Shown: piece by piece, positions 45,808 to 55,476 of the stretch
Numbering within the stretch: position 1 is the first letter of the stretch
Layout of the letters: each line of letters begins with the position of its first letter
Assembly: GCF_900218065.1 (NCBI RefSeq)
Contig: NZ_OBMU01000001.1
Coordinates: 1,150,919 to 1,214,918, forward strand
Reading direction: 5' to 3'
Origin: Novosphingobium sp. Chol11
GTDB taxonomy: Bacteria; Pseudomonadota; Alphaproteobacteria; Sphingomonadales; Sphingomonadaceae
DNA length: 64,000 bases
Translations under genes and position numbers: made by a program
The notes under the pieces: generated by a model
What the model was told of the DNA's origin: nothing
The model's database searches: none
The model's input: the letters and a program-made list of their open reading frames with translations, nothing else

Positions 45808-47460
45808 ATGAGCGAACGGGAATCGATGCCCTATGACATCGTCATCGTCGGCGGGGGACCGGCGGGGCTGTCCGCGGCGATCAGGCTGAAGCAACTGGCC
45901 AACGACTCTGGCCAGGAACTGGCGGTGTGCGTCCTGGAAAAGGGCTCGGAGATCGGCGCTCATATTCTTTCGGGCGCGGTGATCGACCCCCGGGCCCTTG
46001 ATGAGCTGATCCCCAAATGGCGCGACATGGGCTGCTCGCTGGCGGAAACGCCGGTGCGGGACAACCAGCACTGGTTCCTGACGAAGCGCGGCAAATTGCC
46101 GGTGCCGCATATTTCGACGCCGCGCTGGATGCACAACAAGGGGACCTATACGGGTTCGCTCGGCAATCTGTGCCGCTGGCTGGCCGAGCAGGCCGAAGGA
46201 TTGGGCGTCGAGATATTCCCCGGATTCGCCGCTGCCGAGATCCTCTACAATGAGGATGGCAGCGTGAAGGGCGTCGCGACCGGTGACATGGGCATTGATC
46301 GCGAGGGCAATCGAAAGGGCGATTATCAGCCGGGGCTGGAGCTGCACGCCAAATATACCTTCTTCGCTGAAGGCGCGCGCGGCCACCTGACCAAGATCCT
46401 CAAGCGCCAGTTCGAACTGGACAAGGATTGCGAGCCGCAGGTCTACGGCCTTGGCATGAAGGAATTGTGGGATATCGATCCCGCCAAGCACAAGCCGGGC
46501 CTGGTGATCCATACCCAGGGTTGGCCGCTGACGGACGCCTATGGAGGCGGGTTCCTCTACCATCAAGCCAATGGGCAGGTTGCCTTGGGCTTCGTCGTGG
46601 GCCTGGGATACCGCAACCCCTATCTCTATCCGTTCGAGGAGTTCCAGCGCTGGAAGCAGCATCCGGCGATCCGCGAATATCTGGAGGGTGGCCGCCGCGT
46701 TTCCTATGGCGCGCGCGCGATCAACGAGGGCGGCTGGCAGTCGGTGCCCAAGCTCGTCTTCCCCGGCGGTGCGCTGATCGGCTGCTCCGCAGGCTTCGTC
46801 AACGTGCCGCGCATCAAGGGCACGCACACGGCGATGAAGTCGGGCATGCTCGCGGCAGAGGCGGCGTTCGAGGCGATTCAGAACGAACGCTCCCGCGATG
46901 TGCTGCACGACTATGATGACCGCCTGCGCTCCAGCTGGGTTGCGGACGAGTTGAAGCTGGTCAAGAATGCGGAGCCGCTGCTGGCGAAGTTCGGCAATAC
47001 GATCGGTACGCTGCTGGCGGGCGTCGATATGTGGATGCGCACGCTGAAGATCGGGTTGCCCTTCACGATGAAGCACAAGCCGGATAATGAAAAGATCTGG
47101 CCCAAGGAGATCGGTCACAAGATCGATTATCCCAAGCCCGACGGGGTGATCAGCTTCGATCGCCTGTCCTCTGTGTTCCTGTCGAACACCAATCATGAGG
47201 AAGATCAGCCGGTCCACCTGCAGCTGAAGGACCCGTCGATCCCGATCGCATACAACTTGCCGCTCTATGACGAGCCCGCGCAGCGTTATTGCCCGGCAGG
47301 CGTCTATGAGGTGGTCGGTTTGGAAGAGGGCAATCCCCGGTTCCAGATCAACGCCCAGAACTGCGTCCACTGCAAGACGTGCGACATCAAGGACCCGACG
47401 CAGAACATCAACTGGGTCGTGCCCGAAGGCGGCGGGGGGCCGAACTATCCCAATATGTAG
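45808..47460 (+). CDS. Electron transfer flavoprotein-ubiquinone oxidoreductase
   Basis: A 550-residue enzyme with GGAGG-like ATGGAGGG before its ATG. It has the FAD Rossmann motif DIVIVGGGPAGLSAAIRL (about 11-28), EKGSEIGAHILSGAVIDP, GTYTGSLGNLCRWLAEQAE, the ubiquinone/FAD middle, and the C-terminal 4Fe-4S cluster cysteines in CPAGVYEVV and NAQNCVHCKTCDIKDP. It passes electrons from electron transfer flavoprotein to the ubiquinone pool, serving fatty-acid and amino-acid oxidation at the membrane. Length fits the family (about 550). Called etfD or ETF-QO in others. Confidence 0.97.
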   Translation: MSERESMPYDIVIVGGGPAGLSAAIRLKQLANDSGQELAVCVLEKGSEIGAHILSGAVIDPRALDELIPKWRDMGCSLAETPVRDNQHWFLTKRGKLPVPHISTPRWMHNKGTYTGSLGNLCRWLAEQAEGLGVEIFPGFAAAEILYNEDGSVKGVATGDMGIDREGNRKGDYQPGLELHAKYTFFAEGARGHLTKILKRQFELDKDCEPQVYGLGMKELWDIDPAKHKPGLVIHTQGWPLTDAYGGGFLYHQANGQVALGFVVGLGYRNPYLYPFEEFQRWKQHPAIREYLEGGRRVSYGARAINEGGWQSVPKLVFPGGALIGCSAGFVNVPRIKGTHTAMKSGMLAAEAAFEAIQNERSRDVLHDYDDRLRSSWVADELKLVKNAEPLLAKFGNTIGTLLAGVDMWMRTLKIGLPFTMKHKPDNEKIWPKEIGHKIDYPKPDGVISFDRLSSVFLSNTNHEEDQPVHLQLKDPSIPIAYNLPLYDEPAQRYCPAGVYEVVGLEEGNPRFQINAQNCVHCKTCDIKDPTQNINWVVPEGGGGPNYPNM

Positions 47461-47476
47461 GCGCCTGCTCTGCGCA

Positions 47477-49108
47477 ATGTCACTGCCGATGCTGCTGGCC
47501 TTCCCCGCTGGCGCATCGGTGGATCGGTCGAGCGCGCTGCATGCCTATGCCCGCGGCCGACTGGCCGACAGTTATGGCGAGGCGAACGTAGCGGTCAGCA
47601 ACTATCGGGACGCGCTGGCGGGAGACGCGAGCAGTTTGGCGGTGGCGCGGCGGTCCTACCTGCATGGCCTGATCAGCGGGGACATGGCGCTGGCGCTTCA
47701 GTCGGCAAGGTTGCTGGACAGCCGGGGGGTGCTGCCGCGTGACGGGACGCTTCTGTTCCTGGGCGACGCGCTTGTGCGCAGGGACTGGAAGACGGCGAGG
47801 CAAGTTGCGGACCGTGTAGCGGCAGAAGGGAATTTCGGCTTTCTTGCGCCGATAATCCGCAGCTGGATATCGATCGGGGAAGGTCGAGCGGTGCCGCCGG
47901 AGATTGATCCGGCAGATCGCTACGCGTCCCTGGGGCGGCGCTACATCGACGAGCATATCGCGCTTCAGGCGCTTGCGCGGGGAGATGCTGCCGCGGCTGG
48001 CCCAGCGATAAACCGCGCGTTGGCGTTGCGAACGGTAGAGCTAGGCGAGATGCGGCTGACCTTTGCGGCGCAACTGGCCAGCCGAAAGGCGAGAGCCGAG
48101 GCGTTGGCCCTGCTTCCTGAAGGGAAAGCCGACTATGTTCTGGCCCGGCAGGATATTGCGCATGGCCGGAGCGGAGGCGAAATCGGGCGAGCGCTGAGCC
48201 CCGCACAGGGCTTTGGCCGCCTTCTTGCCCGTTTGGCTTCGGACATTTCATCGGACGAAAGCACGCGGATGCTGGCGATCAGGCTCGCGCGCATCGGGAG
48301 CTTCGCTAATCCAGCTGGAGCGGATGGCAGGCTGGTGCTGGGGCAGTTGCTGACCGATGCAGGACATGGGCAGCAAGCTGTTTCGGAATTGAACAAGGTT
48401 GTGGAAAGCGGCTGGTTCGGGACCCTTAGGCAGACGGCTCTTGTCAATGCCTGGGCTGCATCGGATGACAGCAGCGCTGCGATATCGCTGGCGCGTGGAT
48501 TGGCTCAAGCTCCGGGTGCCGACGTGGAACGTCTGGTGCGGCTTGGGCAGTTGCTGGCCCGCGAAAAGGATTTTGGCGGCGCGGCGGACGCGTTTCATTC
48601 TGCCGAAACACGCTATGCTGCGGATAATGTGCCTTGGGCATTGCTGCTGATGCGGGGGAGCGCCCTTGAGCAGGCGGGACGTTGGGAAGAAGCACGTGCG
48701 GTGCTGGAGCGGGCGGCGAAGATCGCACCGAATGAACCGGCTGTGCTGAATTACCTCGGCTATGCACAGGTCGAGCGGCGGCAAAATGTTCCAGCGGCGT
48801 TGGAGCTTCTCAAGAAAGCCAGTGCGCTCAAGCCGGACGACGCGTCGATAACAGATTCTCTGGGATGGGCGCATTTCGTGACAGGAAATGTGGAAGCCGC
48901 GGTGCCAGTGCTTGAGCGCGCTGCTGAAGGCGCCCCTGCCGACGTGACGATCAACGAGCATCTGGGTGATGCGCTCTGGGCCATCGGGCGGCGCTTCGAA
49001 GCGCGCTATGCCTGGAGGGCTGCGGCGGTGTTCGCTGAAGGAGACGTCGCGGCGCGGCTTGATGCGAAAACCAAATTGGGGATGAGGCCGGAATATGCCG
49101 CTCCTTGA
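47477..49108 (+). CDS. TPR repeat protein, exported
   Basis: A 543-residue protein. From the ATG at 47477 it begins MSLPMLLAFPAGASV, a hydrophobic core without the basic n-region of a signal peptide; in frame immediately upstream lies CRRLLCA, which would complete one, so initiation may be at a non-ATG codon after the ETF-QO stop. The rest is alpha-helical TPR solenoid, e.g. ALHAYARGRLADSYGEANVA near the start and AVLNYLGYAQVERRQNVPAAL, DSLGWAHFVTGNVEAAVPVL, TINEHLGDALWAIGRRFEA near the end. Function unknown; likely periplasmic protein-protein scaffold. It overlaps ispE by 14 bases. Confidence 0.85.
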   Translation: MSLPMLLAFPAGASVDRSSALHAYARGRLADSYGEANVAVSNYRDALAGDASSLAVARRSYLHGLISGDMALALQSARLLDSRGVLPRDGTLLFLGDALVRRDWKTARQVADRVAAEGNFGFLAPIIRSWISIGEGRAVPPEIDPADRYASLGRRYIDEHIALQALARGDAAAAGPAINRALALRTVELGEMRLTFAAQLASRKARAEALALLPEGKADYVLARQDIAHGRSGGEIGRALSPAQGFGRLLARLASDISSDESTRMLAIRLARIGSFANPAGADGRLVLGQLLTDAGHGQQAVSELNKVVESGWFGTLRQTALVNAWAASDDSSAAISLARGLAQAPGADVERLVRLGQLLAREKDFGGAADAFHSAETRYAADNVPWALLLMRGSALEQAGRWEEARAVLERAAKIAPNEPAVLNYLGYAQVERRQNVPAALELLKKASALKPDDASITDSLGWAHFVTGNVEAAVPVLERAAEGAPADVTINEHLGDALWAIGRRFEARYAWRAAAVFAEGDVAARLDAKTKLGMRPEYAAP

Positions 49109-49964
49109 CGCTGCGACATTGACCGAAACCGCCTATGCCAAGGTGAACCTGGCCCTGCATGTGCGGGAACGGCGGACCGATGGCTATCATGCGCTGGAAA
49201 GTCTGTTCGTCTTCGCGACGGATGGCGATCGGCTGAGCGGGTGCCCGGACGTGGGCAACGAGATCAGCCTGACGCTGGATGGCCCTTTTGGAGCGGCCCT
49301 GGGCGCTGGTGCGGACAATCTCGTCGTGAATGCGGCGAAGAAGTTGCAGGGGCATCTTGGAGAGAAGCGGGGCGCGCGGTTGAAGCTGACGAAAAATCTG
49401 CCGGTTGCTTCAGGCATCGGTGGGGGATCGGCTGACGCGGCGGCGGCGCTGCGACTGCTCAATCGCTTGTGGGATGCTCAATTGCCCCGTGCCGAGCTGG
49501 AGCGGATCGGCCTGGAACTGGGTTCCGATGTGCCTGCCTGTGTCAGCAGTGTCACGCAGATGGTCAGGGGCCGGGGCGAGGTGCTTGAACCTTGCCACAT
49601 CGACGGATTGAGTGGGATTCCGATGCTGCTCGTTAATCCCGGCGTCGGCGTATCGACGGCCAGTGTGTTTAGCCGGTGGGACAGGGTTGATAGAGGTCCT
49701 TTGACAGCGTCAACGCTGGAGGCCCTGATCGTGGATGCCCGCAACGATCTGGAAGAGGCAGCGATCGGGGCCGCGCCGGTCATTGCTGATGTGATTGCCC
49801 TTTTGCGGGAGCAGTCGGGGGTGCGCCTGGCCCGCATGTCGGGATCGGGCGCGACCTGCTTCGCCCTTTTCGATACTTGGGACAGCCGAGCAGCGGCGGC
49901 GCGCCATATATCGGCACAGCAACCGGGCTGGTGGTCATTGGAAACGGAGATCGGCGGGGCGTGA
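49095..49964 (+). CDS. ispE: 4-diphosphocytidyl-2-C-methyl-D-erythritol kinase
   Basis: A 289-residue GHMP kinase. It has AYAKVNLALHVRERRTDGYHALES at the start, the ATP loop LPVASGIGGGSADAAAALR (about 98-116), and the C-terminal RLARMSGSGATCFALF glycine-rich motif. It phosphorylates CDP-ME in the MEP isoprenoid pathway, feeding ubiquinone and carotenoids. It overlaps the TPR gene by 14 bases and its TGA overlaps the next GTG by four bases (49961-49964), so expression is coupled. Confidence 0.96.
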   Translation: MPLLDAATLTETAYAKVNLALHVRERRTDGYHALESLFVFATDGDRLSGCPDVGNEISLTLDGPFGAALGAGADNLVVNAAKKLQGHLGEKRGARLKLTKNLPVASGIGGGSADAAAALRLLNRLWDAQLPRAELERIGLELGSDVPACVSSVTQMVRGRGEVLEPCHIDGLSGIPMLLVNPGVGVSTASVFSRWDRVDRGPLTASTLEALIVDARNDLEEAAIGAAPVIADVIALLREQSGVRLARMSGSGATCFALFDTWDSRAAAARHISAQQPGWWSLETEIGGA

Positions 49965-50677
49965 GCGAGGCTTTCACACAGATCGATGGCGGGCCGCTTG
50001 ATGTGCTGATCATAGCGGATCATGCGTCCGCCCATGTGCCTGCCGACATCGACCTTGGCATCGATCCCGCCCTGCTCGGCAACCACATCGCAATAGACAT
50101 CGGCGCGGCGGAGGTGAGCCGGATGCTGGCGGAGCAGTTGGGATGCACCGCGATATTGGGCGGTGTTTCCAGATTGGTGATCGACCTCAACCGCGAGGAT
50201 GACGCACCCGGCCTGCTACCGGTCATGAGCGACGGTCATCCGATCCCCGGCAACCGGCATGCCGATCTTTCCGACCGGATGGTGCGTTTTCATCATCCCT
50301 ATCATCATCAGATCGCCCGATTGCTCGACGGAATGACGTCGCCCTTCATTCTGTCGGTGCACAGTTTCACGCCGCAACTGGCGAGTGACCCGCAGGCAGA
50401 GCGGCCGTGGGACATCGGCGTGCTCTACAATGAAGATGATCGTGCCGCTCGCATCGCCATTCCCATGCTGGAGGAGGCAGGCCTGATGGTGGGCGACCAG
50501 TTGCCCTATTCGGGGCGGCTGCTGAACGCGACCATGAACCGCCACGCCGAAGCCAATGGCATCCCTTATCTCGGCATCGAAATGCGGCAGGATCTGGTGA
50601 CAAGCGGGGAAGGGCAAAGCCGCTTCGCCAGCATAATCGGGCCCATCGTGCTACAATGCCGCATTAGCCTTGCGTGA
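49961..50677 (+). CDS. N-formylglutamate amidohydrolase-like protein
   Basis: A 238-residue protein starting at GTG 49961 (overlap GTGA with ispE); the upstream ORF frame is discarded. It has [26 protein letters not shown] at the start, [42 protein letters not shown] and [10 protein letters not shown], all typical of the FGase (HutG-like) family, zinc-dependent hydrolases of N-formylglutamate. There are no hut genes nearby, so the substrate may differ from the histidine pathway. The short gap before ilvD (44 bases) puts it in the same unit. Confidence 0.9.
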   Translation: MSEAFTQIDGGPLDVLIIADHASAHVPADIDLGIDPALLGNHIAIDIGAAEVSRMLAEQLGCTAILGGVSRLVIDLNREDDAPGLLPVMSDGHPIPGNRHADLSDRMVRFHHPYHHQIARLLDGMTSPFILSVHSFTPQLASDPQAERPWDIGVLYNEDDRAARIAIPMLEEAGLMVGDQLPYSGRLLNATMNRHAEANGIPYLGIEMRQDLVTSGEGQSRFASIIGPIVLQCRISLA

Positions 50678-50721
50678 CTCGTCCCTTTTTGGAAAGGAGG
50701 CGCGCAAGAAGGGTAGGTTTT

Positions 50722-52443
50722 ATGTCTCATACGTTCGACAAGTCGAAACTGCCGAGCCGCCATGTCTCGGTTGGTCCGGAGCGCGCTCCGCATCGTAGCT
50801 ATTATTATGCGATGGGCCTGACCGAAGAAGAGATTGCCCGTCCTTTCGTAGGTATCGCCTCGGCTGGCAACGACAGCGCGCCGTGCAACACGACGCTCGA
50901 CATGCAGGCGGATTTTTGCCGTCAGGGTGTAAATGAGGCAGGCGGCATGCCGCGCCGGTTCAACACCATCACCGTCACTGACGGCATTGCGATGGGCCAT
51001 CAGGGCATGAAAAGCTCGCTGGCGAGCCGTGAAGTGATCGCGGATTCGGTCGAGCTTTCGGTGCGTGGCCACTGCTATGACGCGCTCGTCACTTTCGCTG
51101 GATGCGACAAGTCTTTGCCGGGCATGATGATGGCGATGCTGCGCCTGAACGTGCCGTCGATCTTCGTCTATGGCGGGTCGATCCTGCCTGGCCGGTTCGA
51201 AAATCGCGACGTCACGGTCGTGGATGTATTTGAGGTCGTCGGCAAATATGCGGCGGGCGCTTGTCCGCTCAAGGATGTGATCGCGCTCGAAAAGGTCGCC
51301 TGCCCCGGACATGGCGCATGCGGCGGTCAGTACACCGCGAACACGATGGCATGTGTGGGCGAGGCGATCGGGCTTTCGCTGCCGAACAGCAATATGGCGC
51401 CCGCCCCTTACAAGAGCCGTGAAGAGGTTGCTGTTGCCGCTGGCCGTCAGGTCATGGAACTGCTGGCGAAGAACATCCGTCCGCGTGATATCTGCACCCG
51501 CGAAGCCTTCGAGAATGCGGCGCGCATCGTCGCGGCGACTGGAGGATCGACCAACGGCGCGCTGCACTTGCCCGCCATGGCGAATGAATGCGGCATCGAT
51601 TTCGACCTGTTCGACGTGGCGCAAATCTTCAAGTCGACGCCTTACATCGCTGACCTCAAGCCCGGCGGCAAATATGTCGCCAAGGATATGTATGAGGCAG
51701 GCGGTGTCTACATGCTGATGAAGACCCTGTTCGACAACGGGCTGCTGCATGGTGACTGCATGACTGTCACCGGCAAGACGATCGCCGAGAATATCGATGA
51801 AGTCAGTTGGAACCCGGACCAGAAGGTGATCTATGACGTCAAGTCGCCGATCACCCCAACGGGCGGTGTCGTGGGCCTGAAGGGCTCGCTGGCCCCCAAT
51901 GGCGCGATCGTGAAGGTGGCGGGCATGCATCGCCTGCAGTTCGAAGGCCCGGCGCGCGTTTTCGATTGTGAGGAAGACGCCTTCGCTGCGGTCGAAGCGC
52001 GGGATATCGCCGAAGGTTCGGTCATCATCATCCGCTATGAAGGGCCAAAGGGTGGCCCCGGCATGCGCGAGATGCTGTCGACCACGGCCGCGCTCTACGG
52101 GCAGGGCATGGGCGAGAAGGTGGCGTTGATCACCGACGGCCGCTTCTCTGGCGCAACGCGTGGCTTCTGCATCGGGCATGTCGGGCCGGAGGCTGCGGAG
52201 GGTGGTCCGATCGCGCTGGTAGAGAATGGCGACATCATCGCCATCGACGCGGAAGCTGGCACGATTGACCTCAAGGTTTCCGAATCCGTCCTCGCCGAGA
52301 GGCAGAAGAACTGGACGCCGCGCCAGAATGATTATCAGTCAGGCGCTCTCTGGCGCTATGCGCAGAATGTGGGACCGGCTTACAAGGGGGCAGTGACGCA
52401 CCCGGGAGCGAAGACCGAAACCCATGTCTATGCGGATATCTGA
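50722..52443 (+). CDS. ilvD: Dihydroxy-acid dehydratase
   Basis: A 573-residue enzyme from the ATG at 50722 ([20 protein letters not shown]). The Fe-S ligand cysteines are seen in [22 protein letters not shown] and [14 protein letters not shown]; other signatures are [40 protein letters not shown] and [23 protein letters not shown]. It dehydrates dihydroxyisovalerate and dihydroxymethylvalerate in branched-chain amino acid synthesis. It is slightly shorter than E. coli IlvD, as usual in this group; the sugar-acid dehydratase members of the same family are the alternative. Confidence 0.95.
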   Translation: MSHTFDKSKLPSRHVSVGPERAPHRSYYYAMGLTEEEIARPFVGIASAGNDSAPCNTTLDMQADFCRQGVNEAGGMPRRFNTITVTDGIAMGHQGMKSSLASREVIADSVELSVRGHCYDALVTFAGCDKSLPGMMMAMLRLNVPSIFVYGGSILPGRFENRDVTVVDVFEVVGKYAAGACPLKDVIALEKVACPGHGACGGQYTANTMACVGEAIGLSLPNSNMAPAPYKSREEVAVAAGRQVMELLAKNIRPRDICTREAFENAARIVAATGGSTNGALHLPAMANECGIDFDLFDVAQIFKSTPYIADLKPGGKYVAKDMYEAGGVYMLMKTLFDNGLLHGDCMTVTGKTIAENIDEVSWNPDQKVIYDVKSPITPTGGVVGLKGSLAPNGAIVKVAGMHRLQFEGPARVFDCEEDAFAAVEARDIAEGSVIIIRYEGPKGGPGMREMLSTTAALYGQGMGEKVALITDGRFSGATRGFCIGHVGPEAAEGGPIALVENGDIIAIDAEAGTIDLKVSESVLAERQKNWTPRQNDYQSGALWRYAQNVGPAYKGAVTHPGAKTETHVYADI

Positions 52444-52810
52444 ACAGATTGCCGGGGCGGGGCTTATGTGCCTCGCCCTGGCCGCGTGTGACCAGGGCGG
52501 AGACAAGGCTGCTCACCCATTTGAAGGCTCGTCAGCCGCCCGCCAGGCGGTTGCCGATTGCGCGATCGGAGCTGGCGCGAAATGGGAGCGATCCTGTTCG
52601 GTCGAGCAAGATGGGCGGGTTTTGACGATCCGTCATCCCGATGGCGGATTTCGACGGTTCCGGATGCTCGAAGACCAGCGGGGCCTCGCCTCAGCCGATG
52701 GCGCCGAACCGGCCAAGATGGCCATCGTTGGCGATGGCCAGATCGAAGTCAGCGCGGGGGCCGATCGTTACCGGTTACCTGCCACTATTTCCCGAACAGC
52801 AGCGCCTTGA
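52424..52810 (+). CDS. Small lipoprotein, unknown function
   Basis: A 128-residue protein overlapping the ilvD end by 20 bases; an ATG two codons in (52430) is an alternative start. A lipoprotein signal is clear: [15 protein letters not shown], lipobox LAAC. The mature part is small and polar with a strand-rich core ([17 protein letters not shown] and [15 protein letters not shown], then RYRLPATI) and a Cys pair (DCAI...SCSV) that could form a disulfide. I do not recognise a family. It ends as TTGA with the next gene, so it is sandwiched in a coupled operon. Confidence 0.75.
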   Translation: MSMRISEQIAGAGLMCLALAACDQGGDKAAHPFEGSSAARQAVADCAIGAGAKWERSCSVEQDGRVLTIRHPDGGFRRFRMLEDQRGLASADGAEPAKMAIVGDGQIEVSAGADRYRLPATISRTAAP

Positions 52811-54198
52811 GCGAGCTGCCGATCCTGACCGCCGCGCAGATGCGGGAAGCCGAACAGGCGGCGATCGCCAGCGGCGTAGCCGAATATGAGCTGATGGAGC
52901 GGGCTGGCGCGGCTGTTGCGGAGATAATCTGGCGTGCGGGGGGCAGGCGTGACCTTCTGTTACTGTGCGGTCCTGGCAATAATGGCGGTGACGGTTATGT
53001 GGTCGCTCGCTTGTTGCGGGCGCGCGGGGTGCCGGTGCGAGTGGCTGCCTTGGGGGAGTGTCGCACGGAGTCTGCCCGACGGGCGCGCTCGTCCTGGGGC
53101 GGTCCGGTAGAAACTCTGGAGGATGCAGCGCCCGCCACGCAGATTGTCGATGCCCTGTTCGGAACCGGCCTGTCGCGCGGGCTGGACAGCGCTGTTGCTA
53201 ATAGATTGAGGTGCCTGACGGAGCAGGCGGCCTTCAGCTATGCGGTCGACCTGCCGAGCGGTGTTGATACCGATAGCGGAGCCTTGCTGTCGGCGGTCCC
53301 GCAATTTGGCGTCTGCATTGCTTTGGGCGCGCTGAAGCCTGCTCATGTTCTGCACCCTGCTGCCGGGAGCTTCAGGCGGCTGATCTGTGCCGACATTGGC
53401 GTCGCGGCGAGCGCACAGGTTCATCGTCTCGCGGCACCCTATCTGGAACCACCGGGGGTTGCTGACCATAAATATAGCCGGGGTCTGGTTGCGGTGGTTG
53501 GCGGCAGCATGGCAGGGGCGGGGCTGCTCGCGGCCGAGGCGGCTGCGCGATCGGGTGCGGGAATGGTTCGCCTTCTGGGGGCCGTCGATGAGCTTTCGGG
53601 ATCGGATGCGATCGTTAGGGTGAAGGCGCTCCAAGCCGATCGCGTGGAGGCTGAATTAGGCGACAAGAGGCTGGCGGCGGTGTTGGCCGGGCCTGGCCTC
53701 GGGCGGGATCAGAAGGCCGTGGACCGCTTAAGCGCCGTGTTGCGATGTGGACGGCCGTTGGTGCTGGATGCCGACGCTCTGACATTGTTGGGAAAGGGGG
53801 AGGTCGGGGACATTCCGCCTTCATCGATCCTGACGCCGCATGAAGGTGAATTTGTTCGGTTGTTTGGCGATTTGCCGGGCAGCAAGATAGACCGGGCCCG
53901 TGAAGCAGCACGGCGAGCTGCTGCGGTGGTTGTCCTCAAGGGTTCGGATACCGTCATCGGCGCCCCGGATGGACGCGTCGCTGTCGCAACTGGCGCGTCC
54001 CCTTGGCTGTCGACGGCGGGGACCGGGGACGTGCTTGCAGGATTGGCGGCGGGGCGGCTGGCGGTCGTGGCCGACCCGTTTCGCGCGGCTTGCGAGGCGG
54101 TCTGGCTCCATGGAGAGGCGGCGCGGCGTGCGAGAGCCGCTTTTGTCGCCGATGATTTGATTGCGCAGCTGCCAGCGGCTATCGCCTCCCGCTTGTGA
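52807..54198 (+). CDS. nnr: Bifunctional NAD(P)H-hydrate epimerase/dehydratase
   Basis: A 463-residue protein starting at TTG 52807 (overlap TTGA with the lipoprotein stop; next ATG at 52840 would cut the conserved LTAAQ). The N-terminal YjeF_N epimerase (to about 200) has LTAAQMREAEQAAIASG, LCGPGNNGGDGYVVARLL and DALFGTGLSRGL; the C-terminal carbohydrate-kinase-like dehydratase has VVGGSMAGAGLL, AGPGLGRD, LTPHEGEFVRLFG, KGSDTVIGAPDG and TAGTGDVLAGLAAG. It repairs damaged NADHX and NADPHX. Domain order and length are standard. Confidence 0.96.
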   Translation: MSELPILTAAQMREAEQAAIASGVAEYELMERAGAAVAEIIWRAGGRRDLLLLCGPGNNGGDGYVVARLLRARGVPVRVAALGECRTESARRARSSWGGPVETLEDAAPATQIVDALFGTGLSRGLDSAVANRLRCLTEQAAFSYAVDLPSGVDTDSGALLSAVPQFGVCIALGALKPAHVLHPAAGSFRRLICADIGVAASAQVHRLAAPYLEPPGVADHKYSRGLVAVVGGSMAGAGLLAAEAAARSGAGMVRLLGAVDELSGSDAIVRVKALQADRVEAELGDKRLAAVLAGPGLGRDQKAVDRLSAVLRCGRPLVLDADALTLLGKGEVGDIPPSSILTPHEGEFVRLFGDLPGSKIDRAREAARRAAAVVVLKGSDTVIGAPDGRVAVATGASPWLSTAGTGDVLAGLAAGRLAVVADPFRAACEAVWLHGEAARRARAAFVADDLIAQLPAAIASRL

Positions 54199-55409
54199 CC
54201 GACATCGACAAAGATCTCATAATACGCATCGCCGCAAAGGGTGATGGCGTTACCGCCGATGGGCGGCATGTACCGCTGGCAGCGCCTGGAGACAGGGTCA
54301 CGGCCGATGGCGGTTTAGTGGCGGGTCCCCATCATGCCGAAGCTCCATGCGTTCATTTCCCTGCCTGTGGCGGATGCGAGCTACAACATGTGGACGAGGA
54401 GAGCTTGGGCGCGTTCGTGACAGCGCGTGTCACAGGCGCTCTGGCCGGACAGGGGGTGACGCTCGCGCCTCAATCGCTGTTGCCGCCTCACCTGTCGCCG
54501 CCGAAGACCCGGCGTCGCGCATCATTGCGTGCGGCTCGAGACGGGCGGCGGATCACCATCGGTTTTGCAGAGTCGGGCAGCCACAAGCTCATCGATCTTG
54601 CGATGTGCGAGATACTCGATCCCCGCCTCTTCGCTCTGGTCGAGCCGCTACGGGCTTTGCTGCCGCTGGTTCTCGCTGACAAGCGCGCTGCACATGTCCG
54701 GATGTCCCTGATCGACCAAGGCGTCGACCTGCTGCTGGAGAATGTTGGCGTTTCCGGCCTCGCCGCGGACGAGGGTTTACGGGATTTCTCAGCGGCTCAA
54801 GGCCTTGCGCGATTGACGATCGATGAAGGTGATGGCCAGCAGACCCGCTGGGAGCCTGAGCCTGCGACCATGACATTCGGCGGCGTGCCGGTCGCCTTTC
54901 CTCCGTTCGCTTTTCTTCAAGCGACGCCGGATGGCGAAGCGGCGTTGTTGGAGATTGTGCGCGAGGCATTGCCGCCGGGAGGCGCGGTGGCCGACCTGTT
55001 TAGCGGGCTTGGCACATTCGCTCTCGGAGTGGGCAAGGAGCGTCCGGTTTATGCCGCGGAGGGTGCGCGTGACCTGGTGCTGTCGCTCAAGGTTGCGGCC
55101 AATCGCGCGCAGCGGCGAATGGTGGTTGACCATCGTGATTTGTTCAGGCGGCCGCTCGTGCCTGAAGAGTTGAACCGGTTTGCCGCGGTGATCATCGATC
55201 CGCCGCGCGCAGGTGCGCGGGAGCAGGTGATGCAGTTGGCGGCGTCGGTCGTGCCGGTGATCGCTTATGTTTCGTGCAATCCAGCGAGCTTCGCGCGGGA
55301 TGCTGCGCATCTTGTGGCGAGCGGCTATATTCTGGACAAGGTGAAGCCGGTCGGCCAGTTTCGATGGTCGACCCATGTCGAACTGGCAGCTGTTTTCCGC
55401 CGCCCATAA
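54195..55409 (+). CDS. Class I SAM-dependent RNA methyltransferase (RlmD/TrmA family)
   Basis: A 404-residue protein starting at GTG 54195, overlapping the previous stop as GTGA. It has an N-terminal TRAM-like strand region, 4Fe-4S cysteines in CVHFPACGGCELQH, the SAM loop VADLFSGLGTFALGV, IDPPRAGA and the catalytic VSCNPASFARDA. This is the 23S rRNA/tRNA m5U methyltransferase family, in which Cys of the SCNP motif attacks C6 of uracil. Which position it modifies (RlmD, RlmC or TrmA) cannot be told from the sequence alone. It is the last gene of the operon, with a terminator beyond. Confidence 0.9.
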   Translation: MTDIDKDLIIRIAAKGDGVTADGRHVPLAAPGDRVTADGGLVAGPHHAEAPCVHFPACGGCELQHVDEESLGAFVTARVTGALAGQGVTLAPQSLLPPHLSPPKTRRRASLRAARDGRRITIGFAESGSHKLIDLAMCEILDPRLFALVEPLRALLPLVLADKRAAHVRMSLIDQGVDLLLENVGVSGLAADEGLRDFSAAQGLARLTIDEGDGQQTRWEPEPATMTFGGVPVAFPPFAFLQATPDGEAALLEIVREALPPGGAVADLFSGLGTFALGVGKERPVYAAEGARDLVLSLKVAANRAQRRMVVDHRDLFRRPLVPEELNRFAAVIIDPPRAGAREQVMQLAASVVPVIAYVSCNPASFARDAAHLVASGYILDKVKPVGQFRWSTHVELAAVFRRP

Positions 55410-55415
55410 AATGAA

Positions 55416-55441
55416 CCCTCGCCGCATATTTGCGGCGAGGG
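55416..55441. terminator. Bidirectional terminator between convergent genes
   Basis: CCCTCGCCGCA (55416-55426) and TGCGGCGAGGG (55431-55441) form a perfect 11-bp stem with loop TATT. On the minus strand it is followed by TTCATTTTA, a T-rich tract, fitting the end of the ornithine decarboxylase message. It lies 7 bases after the RNA methyltransferase stop. Confidence 0.8.
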
Positions 55442-55476
55442 AACAGGCACCCTCTCCAAAGGGGAGCTTGAGCCTT

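Noticed and set aside
45721..47370. A 549-residue reading frame antisense to the ETF-ubiquinone oxidoreductase gene
   Set aside because: It mirrors a clearly conserved gene, and its composition (rich in Arg, His, Gln, Leu) is what GC-rich codons give on the opposite strand. No family motif is seen. Similar antisense frames at 50566-52179, 37930-39531, 14070-15212, 27882-29210, 58154-59176 and 61350-62366 were rejected for the same reason.
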